In this document: positions 1 to 6,826 of the stretch, piece after piece
How positions within the stretch are numbered: the first letter of the stretch is position 1
Layout of the letters: every line of letters starts with the position of its first letter
Source of the DNA: Roseovarius sp.
GTDB lineage: Bacteria > Pseudomonadota > Alphaproteobacteria > Rhodobacterales > Rhodobacteraceae
DNA: 8,746 nucleotides
Assembly (NCBI GenBank): GCA_023260815.1
Contig: JALQUE010000050.1
Span: forward strand, 1 to 8,746
Direction of reading: 5' to 3'
The notes under the pieces: generated by a model
Told to the model about the DNA's origin: nothing
What the model saw: only the letters and a program-made list of their open reading frames with translations
Database searches by the model: none
Translations under genes and position numbers: made by a program

Positions 1-1
1 T

Positions 2-82
2 AGAGTAACCACAATTGATAAGGATGAAAAAACCAATGAAATTGCACTTAAATTTTGGAAAAAAGCAGGAGTTGATCATCGC
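2..82 (+). other. Foreign AT-rich segment: internal fragment of a class I SAM-dependent O-methyltransferase gene
   Basis: Read from base 2, this stretch encodes about 27 residues that look like the caffeoyl-CoA/SynOMT-like O-methyltransferase family. A beta-strand ending TTID carries the acidic residue expected to bind the SAM ribose. A helix follows with EIALKFWKKAGVDHR, which matches the family's conserved 'A..(F/Y)W.KAGV..(K/R)I' segment. GC content over bases 1-68 is about 29% (20 of 68), against about 65% in the rest of the window. The frame differs from that of the ABC ATPase that follows, and methyltransferase similarity stops at about base 82. Bases 69-80 make sense in both proteins, so the join probably lies within that short shared stretch. 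I infer a chimeric contig end; a real rearrangement in the genome is the alternative. No start or stop of this gene is present. The family call rests on a short stretch recognised from memory. Confidence 0.6.
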
Positions 83-545
83 GGACGAGCCGACCACGGC
101 GCTGGATGTGACGATTCAGGCGCAAATCCTGCGGCTGCTGCATGATCTGGGCCGCGAGATGAATATGGCCATGATCCTGATCACCCATGATCTGGGCGTT
201 GTGGCGCGTGTGGCCGACAAGGTGGCGGTGATGTATGCCGGCGAGCTGGTCGAGACGGGGGCGGCGACCGAGGTGTTCAACACGCCCACCCATCCCTATA
301 CGCGCGGGCTGTTGCGGTGCATCCCGCTGCCCGGCAAGACCGAGCGCGGAAGCCGGCTTGGCACGATCCCCGGCATCGTGCCGTCGCTGATCGGGGATAT
401 CCGGGGCTGCGCGTTTCGCACACGCTGCCCGCATGCGCTGCCGGCCTGCCACGAGGCGATCCCGCTCAGGGGGGAGGCCGGCCACAAGTTCCGCTGCATT
501 CACGAGGATGGCAAGCGCCACGCCGAAGAGGAGGCCCTCGTATGA
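69..545 (+). CDS. dppD: Peptide ABC transporter ATP-binding protein, DppD/OppD type (5'-truncated)
   Basis: This is the C-terminal half of an ABC ATPase that would energise uptake of di- or oligopeptides, or a similar solute, at the inner face of the membrane. The native sequence begins at Walker B (LIIADEPTTALDVT). It continues through the D-loop, the H-loop histidine (LITHDL) and the oligopeptide-transporter C-terminal domain (THPYTRGLL). The end carries the family's cysteine pattern (GCAFRTRC, then PAC, then FRC), a possible iron-sulfur site. About 158 native residues remain of the usual 320-330; Walker A, Q-loop and the LSGGQ signature are missing. The frame stays open back through foreign AT-rich DNA to a TTG at 15 or ATG at 24, but those starts are not the gene's own. 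The stop overlaps the next ATG by 4 nt (ATGA), indicating translational coupling. DppD and OppD cannot be told apart here. Confidence 0.85.
   Translation, partial: ELIIADEPTTALDVTIQAQILRLLHDLGREMNMAMILITHDLGVVARVADKVAVMYAGELVETGAATEVFNTPTHPYTRGLLRCIPLPGKTERGSRLGTIPGIVPSLIGDIRGCAFRTRCPHALPACHEAIPLRGEAGHKFRCIHEDGKRHAEEEALV
524..533 (+). promoter_or_regulatory. Shine-Dalgarno for the dppF-type gene
   Basis: The purine run GAAGAGGAGG ends 8 nt before the ATG at 542. It supports that start over the in-frame upstream ATG at 317, which would extend the protein through the preceding gene. It lies inside the 3' end of the dppD-type gene, as expected for coupled translation. Confidence 0.6.
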
Positions 546-1540
546 GCCAAGAGACATCGCAAGCCGTGCTGGAATTGCGGGGCGTTACCAAGACGTACCG
601 CGTCAAGCAGGGGATTTTCGGCAAGGCCAAGCCGCTGACGGCGGTCAACGACGTGTCGTTGTCGCTGCCGCGTGGTGAGGTGCTGGGCCTTGTGGGCGAG
701 TCGGGCTGCGGCAAGTCCACGCTGGCCAAGATCCTGCTGGGGCTGGAGGCGCCGACCAAGGGGCAGGTCCTGATCGACGGCAAGGAAATCCTCGCACAAG
801 ACCGACTGAGCCTTGCGCGGCGCATTCAACCGATCTTTCAGGATCCCTATTCCTCGCTCAATCCACGCAAGAGCATTTTCGACATCGTCTCGCTTCCGTT
901 GCGGGTACACAAGGTGGGCGGCCCCGAAGAGTGGGAGCGCAAGGTGCGCGATATCCTTGATATCGTGGGGCTGCCGGCGCGGGTGATGAACACCTATCCC
1001 AGTCAGATGTCGGGCGGTCAGCGGCAGCGTGTGGCGATTGCCCGCGCGCTGATCATGAAGCCCGAAATCGTGATCTGCGACGAGCCGACATCGGCGCTGG
1101 ATGTGTCGGTGCAAAGCCAGATCCTGAACCTGCTGGGCGATCTGCGGAAGGAATTCGGGCTGACATATCTGTTCATCAGCCATGATCTGGCGGTGGTCGA
1201 GCATCTGGCGACGCGCGTGGCGGTCATGTATCTGGGCCGGATCGTCGAGGAATCGGATGTCGCGGGCCTGTTCGACAGGGCGGGGCATCCCTATACGCAG
1301 GCCTTGTTGAAATCGGTGCTGACGCCCGAGCCGGGGCTTGGCGTGCCGGACACGCAACTTGGCATGGCCTATCCCAATCCGATCGACCCGCCGTCGGGGT
1401 GCCAGTTCCATCCGCGCTGTCCGATGGCCACGGCGCATTGCAAGGCGGTGGCGCCGAGGCCCGTGGAAACCGCGCATGGCCGGGTGGAATGCCATTTGCA
1501 CGATCCGCAAAGCCCGATGCATGACGTGAAGGTGGCCTGA
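542..1540 (+). CDS. dppF: Peptide ABC transporter ATP-binding protein, DppF/OppF type
   Basis: This 332-residue cytoplasmic ATPase is the second nucleotide-binding subunit of a Dpp/Opp-type importer and would pair with the DppD-type protein. All ABC motifs are intact: Walker A GESGCGKST (52-60), Q-loop glutamine 100 in IFQDPYSSLNP, signature SGGQ (157-160), Walker B ICDEP with D180/E181, and H-loop H214 in ISHDL. The C-terminus has the oligopeptide-transporter extension (GHPYTQALL) and a four-cysteine pattern (GCQFHPRC, HC, EC), as in the upstream partner. Length is normal. The start at 542 overlaps the previous stop and has a good Shine-Dalgarno. The GGT-family gene begins 1 nt after the stop. 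The permeases and peptide-binding protein are not visible and would be expected upstream of the breakpoint. The substrate cannot be read from the ATPase; the symbol reflects family type only. Confidence 0.93.
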   Translation: MSQETSQAVLELRGVTKTYRVKQGIFGKAKPLTAVNDVSLSLPRGEVLGLVGESGCGKSTLAKILLGLEAPTKGQVLIDGKEILAQDRLSLARRIQPIFQDPYSSLNPRKSIFDIVSLPLRVHKVGGPEEWERKVRDILDIVGLPARVMNTYPSQMSGGQRQRVAIARALIMKPEIVICDEPTSALDVSVQSQILNLLGDLRKEFGLTYLFISHDLAVVEHLATRVAVMYLGRIVEESDVAGLFDRAGHPYTQALLKSVLTPEPGLGVPDTQLGMAYPNPIDPPSGCQFHPRCPMATAHCKAVAPRPVETAHGRVECHLHDPQSPMHDVKVA

Positions 1541-1541
1541 G

Positions 1542-3128
1542 ATGTCGGTGAACCTGTCGCGCACGGCGCGCACCACGAAAACCGTGATCGAGACCGACAA
1601 GGGCGTGGTCGCGGCCCAGCACCGGCTGGCCGCACAAGCGGGGGCCGATGTGCTGGCGGCGGGGGGCGACGCGGTGGATGCCGCGATTGCCACCTCGTTT
1701 GCCATCGGCGTGCTGGAGCCGTGGATGAGCGGCCCTGCGGGCGGTGGCGCGCTGATGCTGTGGCGCGCCGACGAGGCGCGGGCCGAGGCGTTGAATTTCG
1801 GGATGTGCGCGCCGGGGGCGCTTGACCCGGCGGAGTATCCCCTGAGCGGCAAGGGGCTTGCCGGGGATCTGTTCCCCTGGGAAGAGGTGGTGGACAATCG
1901 CAACGTGCAGGGCGCCACGGCCGTGGCTGTGCCGGGCGTTGTGGACGGCATGGGCCAGATGCATCAGCGGTACGGCAAGATGCCCTGGGCCGATCTGCTG
2001 GCGCCTGCCATCGGGTTTGCCCGAGAGGGTCTGTTGGTGGATTGGTATGCCGCGCTGATCATCGCCTCGACCACGCGGGAGCTGGCCAAGGACGCCGATG
2101 CGGCGGCGCTGTTTCTGGAGGACGGGCAATGGCCCAAGATCAGCGGCTGGACGGCGCTGGCCGAACAGCGGCTGGACCAGTCGCGCATGGCCGACAGTCT
2201 GGACCTGCTGGCGCGTGACGGGGCGCGGGCGTTTTACGACGGGGATCTGGGCGCGGCACTTGCGGCGGACATGCAGGCGAAGGGCGGCAGCCTGAGCCAC
2301 GAGGATCTGCGCGGCTATCGCGCGCGGTTCAGCGATGCGCTGAGTTTCGGGTATCGCGGCGCGCAGCTTCATGCGGTGCCGGGTCTGACGGCGGGGCCGA
2401 CCTTCAGACATGCGCTGGAGGCGATGGCGCGGACCGGGTTCGGCCACGCCCCGGATGCCACGTCGTTCCGCGCCACGTCGGGCGGGTTGCATGATGCCTA
2501 TGCCGAACGCCTGCAGAGCATGGGCGACACCGGCGAGGCCGAGACTCATCCGGGCTGCACCACGCATTTTTCGGTGGTCGACCGGCACGGAAACATGGTC
2601 TCGCAGACGCAGACGCTCTTGTCGATTTTCGGGTCGCGGGTCGTGTCGCCCTCGACGGGATTGCTGATGAACAACGGGATCATGTGGTTCGATCCGGTGC
2701 AGGGGCGGCCCAATTCGCTTGGCGCAGGCAAACGGTGCCTGATGAATGTCTGCCCGATCCTTGGCGAAAGCGGCGATACGCGCTTTGCCTTTGGTGCGTC
2801 GGGGGGCCGCAAGATCGTGTCGGCGATGGCGCAGATGACGTCTTTCGTCGTCGATTTCGGGATGGATGTGGGGCAAGCCTTTCACCAGCCGCGCATCGAT
2901 GTGTCGGGCGGGCAGGCGATTGTTGCCGATGACATGTTGCCGGCCCCTGTGATCGAGGCGCTTGCCGCCGATCATCCCGTGGTTACCACCCACCGCAGCC
3001 CGTTTCCCTATGCGTTCGCCTGTCCGGCGGGCGTGATGCGCACCGCAGGCGTGAACAGCGGCTGCACCGAGATCATGTCGCCCTGGGGCGACGCCATTTG
3101 CGAAGACAACCTGACAGGGACACAATGA
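1542..3128 (+). CDS. Gamma-glutamyltransferase-family Ntn hydrolase with an atypical substrate pocket
   Basis: This 528-residue member of the GGT family is expected to self-cleave and expose an N-terminal threonine that attacks amide bonds. The nucleophile is Thr340 in CTTHFSVVDRHGN, aligned with E. coli Thr391. Cleavage there gives a small subunit of 189 residues, against 190 in E. coli. The oxyanion glycines are kept (G421/G422 in GASGGRK). By motif alignment from memory, the residues that bind the gamma-glutamyl group are all replaced: R114 to G87, N411 to L360, Q430 to G379, D433 to W382, S462/S463 to M401/N402. The lid loop is absent and the segment before Thr340 is short. There is no signal peptide, so it is probably cytoplasmic, unlike the periplasmic E. 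coli enzyme. GAAGGTGG at 1528-1535 precedes the ATG by 6 nt. It is coupled to dppF and, by a 4-nt overlap, to the M20 gene. It is probably an amidohydrolase or acylase on a non-glutathione substrate; substrate unknown. Confidence 0.88.
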   Translation: MSVNLSRTARTTKTVIETDKGVVAAQHRLAAQAGADVLAAGGDAVDAAIATSFAIGVLEPWMSGPAGGGALMLWRADEARAEALNFGMCAPGALDPAEYPLSGKGLAGDLFPWEEVVDNRNVQGATAVAVPGVVDGMGQMHQRYGKMPWADLLAPAIGFAREGLLVDWYAALIIASTTRELAKDADAAALFLEDGQWPKISGWTALAEQRLDQSRMADSLDLLARDGARAFYDGDLGAALAADMQAKGGSLSHEDLRGYRARFSDALSFGYRGAQLHAVPGLTAGPTFRHALEAMARTGFGHAPDATSFRATSGGLHDAYAERLQSMGDTGEAETHPGCTTHFSVVDRHGNMVSQTQTLLSIFGSRVVSPSTGLLMNNGIMWFDPVQGRPNSLGAGKRCLMNVCPILGESGDTRFAFGASGGRKIVSAMAQMTSFVVDFGMDVGQAFHQPRIDVSGGQAIVADDMLPAPVIEALAADHPVVTTHRSPFPYAFACPAGVMRTAGVNSGCTEIMSPWGDAICEDNLTGTQ

Positions 3129-4510
3129 CACGCATTTCCGCAATCGAGACCGTCTCCAGTTATTTCGATGAGGGCCGGTTCCAGGCCGAACTGGCCGATC
3201 TTGTCGCCTATGAGACCGAAAGCCAGAACCCCGCGCAAGCGGCAGAGCTGACGCGCTATCTTGAGCAGGCGATGACCGACCGGCTGACCGGCATGGGCTT
3301 CACCTGCGAGGTGCATCCCAACCCGGTGCAGGGCGCAGGCCCGATCCTTGTGGCCGAGCGTCACGAGGGCGACGATCTGCCGACGGTCCTGAGCTATGGG
3401 CACGGCGATGTGATCCGCGCCCAGACCGATCAGTGGCGCGAGGGGCTGCATCCCTTCCGCCTGATCGAAGAGGGCGAGCGGCTGTATGGTCGGGGCAGCG
3501 CGGACAACAAGGGGCAGCATCTGATCAATATCGCGGCGCTGGATGCGGTGTTGCAGACGCGCGGGCAGCTTGGGTTCAACTGCCGCATGGTGATCGAGAC
3601 CGGGGAAGAGACCGGCTCTCCGGGGCTGGCGGAGTTTTTCGAGGCGCACAAGGCGGCGTTGTCGGCGGATGTGCTGATCGCCTCGGACGGGCCGCGCCTT
3701 CAGCCCGAGACCCCCACGATGTTCATGGGGTCGCGCGGGGGGGTGACCTTTGATCTGGTGGTGGATCTGCGCGAGGGCGCGCATCATTCGGGCAATTGGG
3801 GCGGGCTGTTGGCGGACCCGGCGATGATCCTGGCGCAGGCGCTGTCCACGATCACCGATCCGCGCGGCCAGATCCGCATCCCCGAATGGCGTCCCGACAG
3901 CCTGACCGATGACGTGCGCGCGGCGTTGCACGGTCTGCCGATCGCCGGTGGCGATGGCCCGTCGATCGACGAGGATTGGGGCGAGGAAAGCCTGACCCCG
4001 ACCGAGCGCGCCTATGGCTGGAACAGTTTCGCGGTGCTGGCCATGAAAAGCGGTGTGCCCGAGGCGCCGGTCAACGCGATCTCGGCCCATGCGCGCGCCA
4101 CGTGCCAGCTGCGCTATGTGGTGGGCACCGAGCCCGAAGATATCGTGCCCGCGCTGCGCCGTCATCTGGATGCACAGGGCTTCCAGAAGGTGCAGATCGT
4201 CCCGCATGAGCGCGGCTTTTTCCGCGCCACGCGGCTGGCGCCGGATCATCCGTGGGTCAGGTTCGTCGCGGCCTCGCTGGAAAAGACGGCCGGTCAGGCG
4301 CCGCATATCCTGCCCAATCTGGCAGGATCGCTGCCCAATGATGCGTTTGCGGATATTCTGGGTCTGCCCACTGTCTGGGTGCCGCATTCCTATCGCGGCT
4401 GTTCGCAACATGCGCCGGACGAGCATGTTCTCAAGCCGGTTTGCCGGGATGCGCTGCGGCTGATGGCGGGGCTGTTCTGGGATGTCGGCGAGGGGGAGTG
4501 CCCACGGTGA
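3125..4510 (+). CDS. M20-family metallopeptidase (dipeptidase/amidohydrolase)
   Basis: This 461-residue, dinuclear-zinc hydrolase of the M20 (ArgE/DapE/CPG2/carnosinase-like) family would cleave a dipeptide or N-acyl amino acid in the cytoplasm. The ligand set is complete: H93 and D95 in YGHGDVI, bridging D127 in GRGSADNKG, general base E161 and ligand E162 in ETGEETGSPG, D188 in IASDG, and H429 in CSQHAPDEH. The dimerisation or lid domain spans roughly residues 200-315 and includes GAHHSGNWGG. Length and the YGHxDV style suggest the dipeptidase-like branch rather than DapE or ArgE; this is inference. No signal peptide is seen. The ATG at 3125 overlaps the GGT-family stop (ATGA) with a modest CAGGGA Shine-Dalgarno at 3115-3120; an in-frame ATG at 3098 would overlap more and is less likely. 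Its placement suggests it works on the same substrate or on the product of the GGT-family enzyme. Confidence 0.92.
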   Translation: MTRISAIETVSSYFDEGRFQAELADLVAYETESQNPAQAAELTRYLEQAMTDRLTGMGFTCEVHPNPVQGAGPILVAERHEGDDLPTVLSYGHGDVIRAQTDQWREGLHPFRLIEEGERLYGRGSADNKGQHLINIAALDAVLQTRGQLGFNCRMVIETGEETGSPGLAEFFEAHKAALSADVLIASDGPRLQPETPTMFMGSRGGVTFDLVVDLREGAHHSGNWGGLLADPAMILAQALSTITDPRGQIRIPEWRPDSLTDDVRAALHGLPIAGGDGPSIDEDWGEESLTPTERAYGWNSFAVLAMKSGVPEAPVNAISAHARATCQLRYVVGTEPEDIVPALRRHLDAQGFQKVQIVPHERGFFRATRLAPDHPWVRFVAASLEKTAGQAPHILPNLAGSLPNDAFADILGLPTVWVPHSYRGCSQHAPDEHVLKPVCRDALRLMAGLFWDVGEGECPR

Positions 4511-4590
4511 CAGGCGCGCTGAGGATTGGGGACGGGCCGGGTGGTGTGATCTGCCCGCGCCTTGTGCCGCGATCCTGAGGTGACCGGCAG

Positions 4591-5676
4591 ATGAGCGTCA
4601 TGACACCCGAATGGTCCGTCAAGCGCCTTGTGCAGCTGGCGGCGATCTACGCGGGGGCGCTGCTGTTCGGTCTGGTGGCGCATTGGTTGCAGTTTCCGCT
4701 GCCGTGGATGATCGGGGCGATGGTCTTTGCCTCGACCGTGCGGATGCTGGAGCGCCCGTTGCCGGTGCCGGGGCAGACACGGCAGATCGGGCAGGTTCTT
4801 GTCGCGACCTCGGTGGGGTTGTCCTTTACGCCCGAGGCGGTGGGGGCGATGGTGTCGCTGCTCATTCCGATGGTGGGGGCGGCGATCCTGACCATCGGGC
4901 TGGGCTTTGTCGTGGCGGCGTTCCTGATGCGGATCACGCGGGCGGATATCATCACCGCCGTTCTGGCGTCGATCCCGATGGGGCCGGTGGAAAGCGCGAC
5001 GCTGGCGGTCAAGCACAATGTGCGGCCCGGCCCTGTGGTCTTTGCGCAGACGCTGCGGATCATGTTGCTGGTGCTGCTGATCCCGCCCGCCATTGTGGCG
5101 CTGGACGGGACGGTGAAAGACCCGGTCGCGGCGCTGAGCCGGATGGAGTGGACGCCATCGGGGGCTGTGCTGCTGGCCATTGCAGGCGTGGCGGGGGCCT
5201 TTGCCGCGCGTGCGGTGCGGCTGGCCAATCCGTTTTTCGTGGGATCGCTTGGCGGGGCGGCGCTGGCGGCGGCGTTCAGCCTGCCGATCACCGCGTATCC
5301 CTATCCTGTGCTGGTGCTGGCGCAGGTGTTTCTGGGCGTCTGGCTGGGGGCCGTGTTCGACCGCGATCTGGTGCGGCACGCGCGCGGCTTCATTCCCGGG
5401 GCCATCCTCGCGTCGTTGCTGCTGATTGCGCTTTGCGTGGCCATGGGCGGGGCGCTGACATGGATCACGGATCAGAAATGGCAGGTCATGCTGCTGTCCA
5501 CCGCGCCCGGCAGCGTGACCGAAATGGCCCTGACCGCGAAGATCCTCGAGGATGGTCTGGCGGTGGTCACGGCGTTTCACGTGGTGCGGATTTTCATCAT
5601 CCTGCCGTTTGCGAGTTCGATCATCGGCGTGACCGCGCGGGTTGCGCAGCGATGGGGGTTGCAGTCGAGGGAATGA
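4591..5676 (+). CDS. AbrB-family integral membrane protein (putative transporter)
   Basis: This 361-residue, very hydrophobic protein of the AbrB family was once mislabelled 'putative ammonia monooxygenase'; members are now viewed as likely transporters of uncertain substrate. An internal duplication is visible. IGQVLVATSVGLSF (66-79) mirrors LAQVFLGVWLGAVF (243-256), and SIPMGPVESATLA (127-139) mirrors STAPGSVTEMAL (303-314), with Glu134 and Glu311 in matching positions. About ten membrane segments are apparent. The ATG at 4591 has GAGGTGA at 4577-4583, 7 nt upstream, and an in-frame stop at 4576 rules out earlier starts; an ATG at 4600 is a less likely alternative. It lies 80 nt after the M20 gene and 114 nt before the TRAP binding protein, so it could belong to either transcription unit. 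This AbrB is unrelated to the Bacillus transition-state regulator of the same name. The transported compound is unknown. Confidence 0.88.
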   Translation: MSVMTPEWSVKRLVQLAAIYAGALLFGLVAHWLQFPLPWMIGAMVFASTVRMLERPLPVPGQTRQIGQVLVATSVGLSFTPEAVGAMVSLLIPMVGAAILTIGLGFVVAAFLMRITRADIITAVLASIPMGPVESATLAVKHNVRPGPVVFAQTLRIMLLVLLIPPAIVALDGTVKDPVAALSRMEWTPSGAVLLAIAGVAGAFAARAVRLANPFFVGSLGGAALAAAFSLPITAYPYPVLVLAQVFLGVWLGAVFDRDLVRHARGFIPGAILASLLLIALCVAMGGALTWITDQKWQVMLLSTAPGSVTEMALTAKILEDGLAVVTAFHVVRIFIILPFASSIIGVTARVAQRWGLQSRE

Positions 5677-5724
5677 GGCGCCTGTTGCATGACATGCGCA
5701 GGGCAAAAGGCGCAAAGGGGTGCG

Positions 5725-5753
5725 TTGTCACTCAAGGAGCAGCCCGTTAGGGT
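5725..5753 (+). promoter_or_regulatory. Candidate sigma-70 promoter upstream of the TAXI binding protein
   Basis: TTGTCA (5725-5730) matches the -35 consensus at five of six bases. After a 17-nt spacer, TAGGGT (5748-5753) is a weak -10 with three of six matches. Transcription would begin near 5760, giving a leader of about 30 nt before the GTG at 5791. The spacing is ideal but the -10 is poor, so this is tentative. Confidence 0.3.
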
Positions 5754-5778
5754 AGTGCACGATGTTTCACAAAACTTC

Positions 5779-5785
5779 AGGGAGA
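5779..5785 (+). promoter_or_regulatory. Shine-Dalgarno that selects the GTG start at 5791
   Basis: AGGGAGA places its GGAG core (5781-5784) 6 nt before GTG 5791, but 15 nt before the alternative ATG at 5800. This favours the GTG as the true start and adds three residues to the signal peptide. The longer open frame back to ATG 5689 has no such site. Confidence 0.55.
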
Positions 5786-5790
5786 ACCCA

Positions 5791-6804
5791 GTGAACACTA
5801 TGGTAAAATTCGCAAGAACGCTTGCAGCAGGGGCCGTACTGAGCCTTGGTGTGGCAGGCGCATCTGTCGCGCAAGATTTGAAGTTCTTCACCATCGGTAC
5901 GGGTGGAACTGCCTATACCTACTATCCGGTCGGTGGCGTGATCGCCAATGCCATCTCGAAACCGCCCGGATCGCGCCCCTGCGAAGAGGGGGGCAGCTGT
6001 GGCGTGGACGGTCTGATCGCGTCGGCGGTGTCGTCGCGCGGGTCGGTCGACAATATCAACGCCATCGTTTCGGGCTTGCGCAATTCGGGCTTTGCCCAGT
6101 CGGACGTGGCCTATTGGGCCTATACCGGCACCGGCACGATGGAGGGCCAGCCCCCCGCCGAGAACCTGCGCACCATCGCGGCGCTGTTCGAAGAGCATAT
6201 CCACCTTGTCGCAAAGGCCGACAGCGGGATCGACAGCGTCGCCGATCTGGCGGGCAAGCGCGTGTCGCTGGATGAGCCTGGATCGGGCACTTATGTCGAT
6301 GCGCTGCTGATCATGGAAGCCAACGGTCTGGGCGTCGATGACGTGACAGCCGAGGCGCTGAAGGGCAATGCGGCATCGGATGCGCTGCGCAACGGGCGGA
6401 TCGACGCCTTCTTCGTGGTGGCGGGATATCCGACGGGATCGCTGGTCGAGCTGGCCTCGGCGGAAGATATCAAGCTGGTTCCGATCGCCGGAGAGGCCGC
6501 CAAGGCGCTGACCGACAAATACGGCTTCTTCGCCCAGAGCGAGATCCCCGCCGGCACCTATGAGGGTGTCGAGGCAACTTCGACCGTGGCGGTCGGTGCG
6601 CAGTGGTTCACCTCGGCTGCCGAGGATGACGAGCTGATCTACCAGATCACCAAGGCGCTGTGGAACGACAACTCGCGCAAGCTGCTGGATGTCGGCCACG
6701 CCAAGGGCAAGACGATCACGCCCGATACCGCGCTGAGCGGTGTCGGCGTTCCGCTGCACGCAGGCGCCGAGCGCTTCTATCGTGAGGCTGGCCTGCTGGA
6801 CTAA
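5791..6804 (+). CDS. TAXI-family TRAP transporter solute-binding protein
   Basis: This 337-residue periplasmic protein would capture a solute, typically an acidic organic or amino-acid-like compound, for a TRAP permease. The signal peptide is clear: a short basic start (VKFAR), a hydrophobic core (about residues 11-24) and cleavage after A27 in ASVA-QD. The mature protein starts with the TAXI family pattern IGTGGTAYTYYPVGG (35-49), followed by SRGSVDNINAI and GFAQSDVAYWAYTGTG. Cysteines 64 and 70 (CEEGGSC) are close and could form a disulfide in the periplasm. Start chosen at GTG 5791 because of Shine-Dalgarno spacing; ATG 5800 remains possible. It is followed by a strong terminator and then the permease, the usual order for a TAXI-TRAP operon. 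The ligand cannot be inferred from sequence. Confidence 0.93.
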   Translation: MNTMVKFARTLAAGAVLSLGVAGASVAQDLKFFTIGTGGTAYTYYPVGGVIANAISKPPGSRPCEEGGSCGVDGLIASAVSSRGSVDNINAIVSGLRNSGFAQSDVAYWAYTGTGTMEGQPPAENLRTIAALFEEHIHLVAKADSGIDSVADLAGKRVSLDEPGSGTYVDALLIMEANGLGVDDVTAEALKGNAASDALRNGRIDAFFVVAGYPTGSLVELASAEDIKLVPIAGEAAKALTDKYGFFAQSEIPAGTYEGVEATSTVAVGAQWFTSAAEDDELIYQITKALWNDNSRKLLDVGHAKGKTITPDTALSGVGVPLHAGAERFYREAGLLD

Positions 6805-6826
6805 GCCGATATGCGGCACCGTCCCG

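Noticed and set aside
15..68. TTG at 15 or ATG at 24 as the true start of the first ABC ATPase
   Set aside because: The residues encoded before Walker B do not resemble any ABC ATPase, lie in AT-rich foreign DNA, and that DNA reads better as a methyltransferase in another frame.
317..541. N-terminal extension of the DppF-type ATPase from ATG 317
   Set aside because: The extension overlaps the conserved C-terminus of the preceding ATPase in another frame, and ATG 542 has a good Shine-Dalgarno and a normal family N-terminus.
500..1951. Long minus-strand open frame (483 codons), with others at 1224-3143, 3008-4426, 4390-5715, 5767-7104 and 7303-8508
   Set aside because: These mirror strongly supported plus-strand genes. 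Their products are rich in Arg, His, Pro and Gln, with no recognisable domain, as expected for antisense frames of GC-rich coding DNA.
4511..4590. Terminator or promoter in the 80-bp gap before the AbrB gene
   Set aside because: I found no stable hairpin with a T-run and no convincing -35/-10 pair; only the Shine-Dalgarno of the AbrB gene is clear.
4611..5750. Plus-strand open frame of 379 codons overlapping the AbrB gene
   Set aside because: It is a +2 shadow of the AbrB frame with Gly/Ala/Asp/Arg-rich sequence and no domain; the AbrB frame has clear membrane segments and an internal repeat.
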